Shown piece after piece: positions 6,748 through 10,919 of a stretch of DNA of 10,919 bases. The position numbers and the translations under genes were made by a program. The stretch is from contig JAKACB010000023.1 of the NCBI GenBank assembly GCA_021796445.1, positions 1 through 10,919 of the forward strand. Direction: 5' to 3'. The stretch comes from Nanobdellota archaeon (GTDB lineage Archaea; Nanoarchaeota; Nanoarchaeia; Parvarchaeales; Parvarchaeaceae). The number at the start of each line of letters is the position of its first letter. Position 1 is the stretch's first letter. The notes under the pieces are model-generated. The model saw nothing but the letters and a program-made list of their open reading frames with translations. It was not told the DNA's origin and searched no databases.

Positions 6748-7413
6748 ATGGTAGGACTAAAAAGGATACCTAGCGGGATACATGGTCTCGATGAAAAGAT
6801 AGGTGGCGGATTTGAAGCAGGGTCTGTTATAAGTCTTCTAGGCGGACCTGGAGCAGGCAAGTCACTTCTTGGAATGTCATTTTTATATGAAGGTTTAAAA
6901 AATGGTGAAACCTGTTTAATGGTTTCTTTTGAAGAAAGTGTAGACGATTTAATTTCAGACATGGAGGCTATTGGATTTAAAGACCTAAAAGACTTCATTA
7001 GTAGAAAAAAGCTCATATTATTATTTAACTCCCCGGTGAATTTCGAATATCTTGGAATACTAGATATAATACGGGAAAATAATGTTTCTAGAGCCGTAAT
7101 AGATTCATTGTCTGCAATCTCCATGTATATGGATGATAAGTCAAAATTTCGTAAATTTATGTTGGATTTAGTAACAGAATTAAAGGGATTAAAGGTTACG
7201 ACTATAGCTACTGATGAACAGCCACAGGTTTCGGATAATGATACTCTTTATTTCAGTGGGGAGTACCTCTCTGACGCAGTGATAAAGCTTTTCTACACTG
7301 GTTTGGGTGGTGATTTTGATAGAAGTATGCAGATAGTAAAAATGAGAAGGACAAATAATGACAGGTCAATGCTCCCTATGAGAATAGACCAGGGAGGCAT
7401 ATATGTCAAGTGA
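6748..7413 (+). CDS. KaiC/RecA-like single-domain ATPase
   Basis: A 221-residue protein with one KaiC domain. It opens with the family hallmark SGIHGLDEKIGGGFEAGSV (9-27). Then come Walker A GGPGAGKS (32-39), the catalytic acidic pair E62/E63 in MVSFEES, and Walker B AVIDS (116-120) followed by LSAI. The C-terminal half (LKVTTIATDE, FSGEYLSDAVIKLFYT, RSMQIVKMRRTNND) matches the KaiC core that forms hexamer contacts. Single-domain archaeal KaiC homologues are ATP-driven signalling modules, often next to sensor domains. They are not clock proteins, and no KaiA or KaiB is here. It is the first gene of a three-gene operon and overlaps the V4R gene by 11 nt. Its last codons carry that gene's strong Shine-Dalgarno sequence. 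ATPase fold very sure, biological role inferred. Confidence 0.9.
   Translation: MVGLKRIPSGIHGLDEKIGGGFEAGSVISLLGGPGAGKSLLGMSFLYEGLKNGETCLMVSFEESVDDLISDMEAIGFKDLKDFISRKKLILLFNSPVNFEYLGILDIIRENNVSRAVIDSLSAISMYMDDKSKFRKFMLDLVTELKGLKVTTIATDEQPQVSDNDTLYFSGEYLSDAVIKLFYTGLGGDFDRSMQIVKMRRTNNDRSMLPMRIDQGGIYVK
7393..7397 (+). promoter_or_regulatory. Shine-Dalgarno for V4R gene inside KaiC ORF
   Basis: GGAGG (within AGGGAGG, 7391-7397) lies 5 nt before the ATG at 7403, inside the KaiC reading frame. It decides the V4R start and indicates translational coupling. It contrasts with the SD-less operon-leading genes. Confidence 0.8.
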
Positions 7414-7930
7414 TATTACCCCCAATAATTTCTTAAATGAGATGCTTTTGACTAAAAATATAAGGTTTGAGAATAATAGGCTGCTATTAATGAATAGGCC
7501 CGGTGTGCTTATAAACATGAGTATATTTGCATCTTTAGTTGGCAAGCTTGCAAAATATGATGAAACTGAGGCATACAATGCCGGTTCAATTAGTATAAGT
7601 GGCATAGTAAGCGATTATAAAAATAGATTTGATAATGATACCAATAAAATCCTTGATTTGGTATCAAATGTTGTTGCGTCTTCGGGCTTAGGAAAATTAG
7701 TTTTTGATTTTGATAAAGATAAAATTGTAACAACAATTAATCCTTCTCCCTTGGCAGAAGCATACTTACAGATATTTGGTAAAACAGAAAAACCAGTGTG
7801 CTTTTTCTCAGCAGGCAGTTTAAATTCAATTTTTGCAGGTTTACTAGATAAAAAATATTCAACTAAAGAGATATACTGCAAAGCAAAGGGAGACTTGGAA
7901 TGTAAATTTGTCTCTGAGGTTTTATTATGA
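7403..7930 (+). CDS. V4R-domain (4-vinyl reductase) small-molecule sensor protein
   Basis: A 175-residue soluble protein whose C-terminal third (about 110-175) is a V4R domain: an aliphatic helix (PLAEAYLQIF), then CFFSAGSLNSIFAGLL, and the closing EIYCKAKGDLECKF. V4R domains bind small hydrophobic ligands, as in BchJ and the aromatic-sensing regulators DmpR, XylR and MopR. From memory, the zinc site in MopR is Cys-x22-Glu-x2-Cys-x7-Cys; here C133, E156, C159 and C167 have exactly that spacing. The first 110 residues resemble the N-terminal part of such sensor domains (FENNRLLLMNRPGVLINMS), but I recognise no DNA-binding domain. It overlaps KaiC by 11 nt and the ANL gene by 4 nt, so the three products are probably made together. 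Likely a ligand-sensing partner of the KaiC ATPase; the ligand is unknown. Confidence 0.83.
   Translation: MSSDITPNNFLNEMLLTKNIRFENNRLLLMNRPGVLINMSIFASLVGKLAKYDETEAYNAGSISISGIVSDYKNRFDNDTNKILDLVSNVVASSGLGKLVFDFDKDKIVTTINPSPLAEAYLQIFGKTEKPVCFFSAGSLNSIFAGLLDKKYSTKEIYCKAKGDLECKFVSEVLL
7916..7920 (+). promoter_or_regulatory. Shine-Dalgarno for PaaK-like gene inside V4R ORF
   Basis: GAGGT lies 6 nt before the ATG at 7927, within the last V4R codons. With the ATGA stop/start overlap it supports coupled translation and fixes this start. Confidence 0.75.
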
Positions 7931-9282
7931 CAGCAAAGCCTAACGTTAAATCCGTTTTTAAATACGCATTAAATAATATAGAATTTTATAAGTCAGGTTC
8001 CTATGAACACTTGAGAAATTTGAATTCAAAGAATTTAGAAGATGTAATTAAAGACATTCCTATAATTTCAGGAGAGGTTTTCATGAATAACTTTTACAAA
8101 TTTATACCTGATATACGTACGAGGGTATCTTTATTTCAAACTTCCGGTTCGACTGGTAAACCTAAAGTTATACCTGTAACCTATGATGATATGGAAATTT
8201 TTGGACATACTTTTGTAAATGTGTATAAGGAGTTACTTGGCGAAATACCCTATATAACTATAAATATCGCTCCACCTAGGCCCGCCATAAGCGGAATAAC
8301 TATGTCGTCTATATCAGAGGCTGGAAAATCCATAGAATTAAATCCTGGACCAGGTCAAACACTTCTAGATATTTTGAAAAAAGGCAATGATATAATAGAT
8401 TCACACCCAAACATGAATAAAAAGATATTTATATCGGGTTTGCCGTCCATTTTGTTCAGAGAGATATACAATTTAGATGAAAAATCCCGAGAAGAACTAA
8501 ATTATCTAGTGCGCAAAAATGAAATATATATCGCAGTCGGTGGGGAGCCTCTAAATCTTGAGAGGAGTAAGCTGCTTTATTCTCTTATGCCAGTAAGAGG
8601 CATACTAAATTTCCTTGCTTCGACCGAGAGAATTTGTGGTAGCAAATTTTATTCGGAGGAAATGTTAAATAGCGAAGATGCACCGGACACTTCCGTATTT
8701 AAACTTTCTAGGTATAACAATGAATTTGGTATTTATTCTGATAGTAAGGTTTATTACCCTTCTGATAATAAACTTAAGGGGCTTGAAGGCGAATTGCTTT
8801 TGACAAGCAAGGGGTTAAAGGGACAGGATCATGTGCCTTTAATAAATTATGATACAAAGGAAAAAGTTAGGTTTATAGGCCTAGATAAGGATTATATGTA
8901 TTTAGAATTCCTTGGCAGGACAAACAAGCTTGTTAACTTTAGCGTATCAAAATTGGATGATATAATAATAGATGATGTTCTTGCTTTTGTATCAAGGAAA
9001 TTAAATTTGGGAGAGGGCTACTCTGAGATAACTAGAGAAAACGGCTTAGATAAGATGACTTTTTACTTTTATAAAAATGAATTTAAAGGCAGTAAAGAAG
9101 AAGTAGTCAACCTAATCTTAGATAAACTATCCAAAGAGGAAATGGAACTAAAGTATGTTATAGACCAAAAACTAGCTTTATTGGATGCGGAGTTAGTTGC
9201 TAAAGACAGAATTCCTTTTTACGATCCAACGAAAATTAAAAGCCCTAAAATTATAGATAGAAGGGGAATAGAACACTATTAA
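7927..9282 (+). CDS. PaaK/LuxE-like adenylate-forming enzyme (ANL superfamily)
   Basis: A 451-residue ANL enzyme of the phenylacetate-CoA ligase/LuxE type. Motifs in order: P-loop QTSGSTGKPK (71-80), AVGGEPLN (203-210) where PaaK has its G-G-E-P strand, LASTER (230-235) for the aromatic/STE adenine motif, INYDT (306-310) with the ribose-binding Asp D309, and FLGRTNK hinge region (328-334). A C-terminal subdomain ends in RIPFYDPTKIKSPKIIDRRG. That end resembles the PaaK tail I-P-R-S-E-G-K-A-K-R-V-x-D-x-R and supplies a candidate catalytic lysine (K436). Family members activate an acid with ATP to an acyl-AMP and pass it to CoA or a protein thiol. The acid is unknown; coupling to a V4R sensor hints at an aromatic or hydrophobic one. 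It is the last gene of the operon, and its TAA overlaps the stop of the convergent ANL gene. Confidence 0.82.
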   Translation: MTAKPNVKSVFKYALNNIEFYKSGSYEHLRNLNSKNLEDVIKDIPIISGEVFMNNFYKFIPDIRTRVSLFQTSGSTGKPKVIPVTYDDMEIFGHTFVNVYKELLGEIPYITINIAPPRPAISGITMSSISEAGKSIELNPGPGQTLLDILKKGNDIIDSHPNMNKKIFISGLPSILFREIYNLDEKSREELNYLVRKNEIYIAVGGEPLNLERSKLLYSLMPVRGILNFLASTERICGSKFYSEEMLNSEDAPDTSVFKLSRYNNEFGIYSDSKVYYPSDNKLKGLEGELLLTSKGLKGQDHVPLINYDTKEKVRFIGLDKDYMYLEFLGRTNKLVNFSVSKLDDIIIDDVLAFVSRKLNLGEGYSEITRENGLDKMTFYFYKNEFKGSKEEVVNLILDKLSKEEMELKYVIDQKLALLDAELVAKDRIPFYDPTKIKSPKIIDRRGIEHY

Positions 9283-10376
9283 TTTAAAGATCTTGAAAGA
9301 TTTGAAATCCCGTCTATCTCTTCAAATGCCTTTGTTGCTTTTTTTACGCTTGTTTTTACTGCGTAGTCTTCATCGTTTATTAGTAACAGCTCAGGTTCAG
9401 CGACTATCATCTTGGTAGGCGCTTTTTTCCCATATGCAGGAGTTTTTCCTTGATAATTCATGTAAATGTATGTAACTGGAAATGACGGGAAATACACTAT
9501 GTCGCTACTTGTAAAACCTATTGAAGATTTTCCAGCATAGTGACCATACATGGGTATAAGTTTTTTACCGAGTTCCTTCTCCGTTTTTGTCAACATATCA
9601 GTATTTATCTGTGTGCCCGATACTTTTATTAGGTCTGTGCCGTAAAATAATTCTTTTGGCATCATAGAAATCATTTCCATTGCAGCCGTTGCTATCCCAA
9701 TATTACCCTGGTTTAATATATAGGTTTCCTTTTCCATCACAGGCCTCATTTTATTCATCATCTCCTGCGGGCCTAAAAGTTTTAATCCCTTTGTTTCGAA
9801 TTCATTTCCTATATATTCCATCCCAAGAAGCTCTGCAAGTTTCTTGTGCTCTTCTTGATAAGCGCCAACCGGTCCAGCAGCCAATAATTTCTTATTTTTT
9901 AGTTCTTTTACAGGATACTGTGCCTTTATCCCCGTGTATTCATTTACTGCAGAAATAGATAAAGATTGAGGGGTGTGGTAAACAGTCTTTGCCGGCCCAG
10001 TAGTGCCCGATGAGGAACTTTTGAACATGTCATTAAGCTTGAAATTCTTAGGCATGTAATAATCCTTGTAACCATTGTCCTTTTTTAGAAATTCAGAATC
10101 AGAATTTCCTAAAAGCGAAACCAATTCATTTAAACTTGTAGCATTATCTATCTTTTCAGGGGTTATTCCTTTTATGTCTGCTTTCATTATCCAGTAAAGT
10201 GAGCCAGTATTCTCATCTGTATGGTATTTTGCAACTTTTTTCAGCCAATACAACATCCCCTCTTCACTATTCTTGTAAGATAATGCTTTATTGAATGGCC
10301 CTTTAAAGTTATTCCATTCCCCTTCAAAGAAATCCTTCTTGGTGTATTTTTTCAAATTCTTTATATAATTATTCAT
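9279..10376 (-). CDS. Divergent ANL-superfamily protein without C-terminal subdomain
   Basis: A 365-residue protein with a clear adenylate-forming P-loop, KSSSSGTTGPAK (119-130), after a helical N-terminal region. Further on, VSGTQINTD (252-260) and IPMYGHYAGKSS (274-285) sit where ANL enzymes have the G-x-E-P and Y-G-x-T-E motifs, but the Glu of the latter is missing. The chain ends about 30 residues after INDEDYAVKT (333-342), the probable ribose-binding region. The C-terminal subdomain and its catalytic lysine are therefore absent. Substrate unknown; it may adenylate only, work with a partner, or bind a ligand without catalysis. I start at ATG 10376 and not the upstream TTG (10457): the extra 27 codons cover a TATA-like box 27 nt before this ATG and read as non-conserved hydrophobic sequence. 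It converges on the PaaK-like gene with stops sharing TTAA. Confidence 0.75.
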   Translation of the reverse strand: MNNYIKNLKKYTKKDFFEGEWNNFKGPFNKALSYKNSEEGMLYWLKKVAKYHTDENTGSLYWIMKADIKGITPEKIDNATSLNELVSLLGNSDSEFLKKDNGYKDYYMPKNFKLNDMFKSSSSGTTGPAKTVYHTPQSLSISAVNEYTGIKAQYPVKELKNKKLLAAGPVGAYQEEHKKLAELLGMEYIGNEFETKGLKLLGPQEMMNKMRPVMEKETYILNQGNIGIATAAMEMISMMPKELFYGTDLIKVSGTQINTDMLTKTEKELGKKLIPMYGHYAGKSSIGFTSSDIVYFPSFPVTYIYMNYQGKTPAYGKKAPTKMIVAEPELLLINDEDYAVKTSVKKATKAFEEIDGISNLSRSLN

Positions 10377-10398
10377 TCTAAAATAGTGATTAGTTATA

Positions 10399-10406
10399 AT
10401 ATAAAT
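10399..10406 (-). promoter_or_regulatory. TATA-like box for truncated ANL gene
   Basis: On minus this reads ATTTATAT, preceded by a purine-rich GGAAAGCT that could be a BRE. It is centred about 27 nt before the ATG at 10376 and has no SD after it. It lies inside the longer TTG-initiated frame, which argues against that start. Confidence 0.6.
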
Positions 10407-10426
10407 AGCTTTCCATATGATTAAAA

Positions 10427-10435
10427 TAATATAAC
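10427..10435 (+). promoter_or_regulatory. TATA-like box for two-helix membrane protein
   Basis: TAATATAAC is centred about 26 nt before the ATG at 10457, with no SD. It is divergent from, and about 25 nt away from, the minus-strand box at 10399-10406. Confidence 0.45.
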
Positions 10436-10456
10436 TTAATGGATCATTAATTATCA

Positions 10457-10675
10457 ATGATAATCGAAGAATTAAGCAGTAGAAAGAAAAAAATATTCTT
10501 TTCTGTCGTCATACTTTACTTTTTAGTTGGCTTTGTCCTTATATTAGTTTTTTTAACAAAGTACTTTGGTCCTAACGGAGCAAGCCTGATAGGGATAGTA
10601 TATTTGGGAGTTGGATGGCTTGTTTTATACCGCTGGAAAGGCTTATTTAAGATAATGAAAATAAAATACAAGTAA
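10457..10675 (+). CDS. Small two-helix membrane protein of unknown function
   Basis: A 72-residue protein. A short acidic/basic head (EELSSRKKK) is followed by two hydrophobic segments (about 13-33 and 41-58) joined by a short turn (KYFGPNGAS), then a basic tail (KGLFKIMKIKYK). The positive residues on both ends suggest a hairpin with both termini in the cytoplasm. The TATA-like box at -26 and good AT-rich archaeal codon use support a real gene. I recognise no family. It is divergent from the truncated ANL gene across 80 nt, with no other partner visible. Could be a membrane-associated helper or regulatory miniprotein; no function is claimed. Confidence 0.6.
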   Translation: MIIEELSSRKKKIFFSVVILYFLVGFVLILVFLTKYFGPNGASLIGIVYLGVGWLVLYRWKGLFKIMKIKYK

Positions 10676-10680
10676 AGTAC

Positions 10681-10819
10681 ATGATAAAAAATAAGGTTAG
10701 CAGCTCGCTGATATAAAACTCGATTCATTCGATATTGCCGTAAGAAACAGGGTTATTAAAGCGGCCGGAGAAAACAGAGTAAGGAGTATGAGCCGTTTTA
10801 TAAGACTGTTCAAATAATT
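10681..10819. other. Short stretch with competing weak coding readings on both strands
   Basis: No tRNA, repeat or clear promoter is seen. On plus, frame 10701-10817 is open for 38 codons but has no ATG, GTG or TTG start and a TAG just upstream. Its residues (DIAVRNRVIKAAGENRVRS) faintly recall the N-terminal part of an archaeal histone. On minus, 10725-10823 is a 32-codon ORF starting in an ATGA overlap with the membrane-protein stop. Part of it (AHTPYSVF) faintly recalls a cytidine deaminase N-terminus. Either may be a gene remnant or chance; the two cannot both be ancestral coding strands. Confidence 0.25.
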
Positions 10820-10918
10820 TCATAATTCTCTTCTGGAATAGTAGAATATACCAAGTACTGCGAATATTATCAGATAAAGCAGTATTATTAACAGGGCTTC
10901 ATTTAAATAAGGTATATA
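10820..10918 (-). CDS. C-terminal end of a membrane protein, 5' part outside window
   Basis: Reading in from the right edge on minus, one frame stays open for 32 codons to TGA. It encodes one strongly hydrophobic helix (ALLIILLYLIIFAVLGIFYY) ending in a basic tail (SRREL), as expected for a last membrane segment with a cytoplasmic C-terminus. Only one helix is visible, so the family cannot be told. Short length makes this moderate evidence. Confidence 0.45.
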   Translation of the reverse strand, partial: YIPYLNEALLIILLYLIIFAVLGIFYYSRREL

Positions 10919-10919
10919 G

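Noticed and set aside
6748..7413. Circadian clock KaiC
   Set aside because: One KaiC domain only, no KaiA or KaiB nearby. Single-domain KaiC-like ATPases are common in archaea and unrelated to timekeeping.
10377..10457. N-terminal membrane anchor on the truncated ANL protein
   Set aside because: It arises only from a TTG start. The segment contains a TATA-like box correctly spaced for ATG 10376.
10722..10817. Archaeal histone gene
   Set aside because: Only a short stretch (IKAAGENRV) resembles the histone N-terminal region. There is no start codon, the rest of the fold is absent, and a stop follows within 20 codons.
10725..10823. Cytidine deaminase fragment on minus
   Set aside because: The likeness is limited to a few residues around TPYSVF; the zinc-binding motifs are not encoded downstream in any frame I could follow.
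1..10919. CRISPR arrays, tRNA or rRNA genes, insertion sequences
   Set aside because: I saw no regularly spaced direct repeats, tRNA-like fold or transposase motif on either strand; reading by eye could miss a divergent small RNA.

Overview
The window looks archaeal and AT-rich. The evidence is gene content and promoter architecture. A KaiC/RecA-like single-domain ATPase, a stomatin-type SPFH protein, a duplicated-permease anion ABC transporter (COG4986-like) and an AAA_assoc_C-type protein are a typical archaeal set. Codon use favours AGA/AGG and ATA. Most transcription-unit-leading genes have a TATA-like box centred about 26-28 nt before the ATG and no Shine-Dalgarno (SD) sequence, which points to leaderless mRNAs. 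Clear SD sequences appear only in front of cistrons inside an operon. An acidophile of the Thermoplasmata or a small ARMAN/DPANN-type archaeon would fit, but nothing here fixes the taxon.

Layout. 2-304: 3' part of a GNAT acetyltransferase, converging on a UspA-type stress protein (306-740, minus). An MFS transporter (806-2071) diverges from UspA across a 65-nt intergenic region with overlapping promoters. Next come a cytosolic transglutaminase-like protein (2109-2888), a fused double permease (2922-4421) and its ABC ATPase (4424-5170). Converging on the ATPase with 3 nt between stops is a stand-alone AAA_assoc_C-like winged-helix protein (5174-5656, minus). That domain is normally the C-terminal tail of ATPases of this kind. 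Divergent from it is an SPFH membrane protein (5738-6679).

6748-9282 is a tightly coupled three-gene operon: KaiC-like ATPase, V4R-domain sensor and PaaK-like adenylate-forming enzyme. Overlaps are 11 nt and 4 nt, each with an internal SD. The V4R protein keeps the Cys/Glu/Cys/Cys spacing of the zinc site of aromatic-sensing regulators (MopR/DmpR). Converging on the operon, with stop codons overlapping by 2 nt, is a second ANL-type protein (9279-10376, minus). It ends where the catalytic C-terminal subdomain should begin. I infer a ligand-sensing and acid-activating module in which a RecA-like ATPase and a V4R sensor are separate chains, unlike the fused V4R-AAA+ regulators of bacteria. This is the best candidate for an undescribed system here.

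The right end holds a two-helix membrane miniprotein (10457-10675), a short stretch with ambiguous coding signal, and the C-terminal end of a minus-strand membrane protein that runs off the window. No rRNA, tRNA, CRISPR array, insertion sequence or long repeat was recognised. There is no gene-free stretch over 300 nt.
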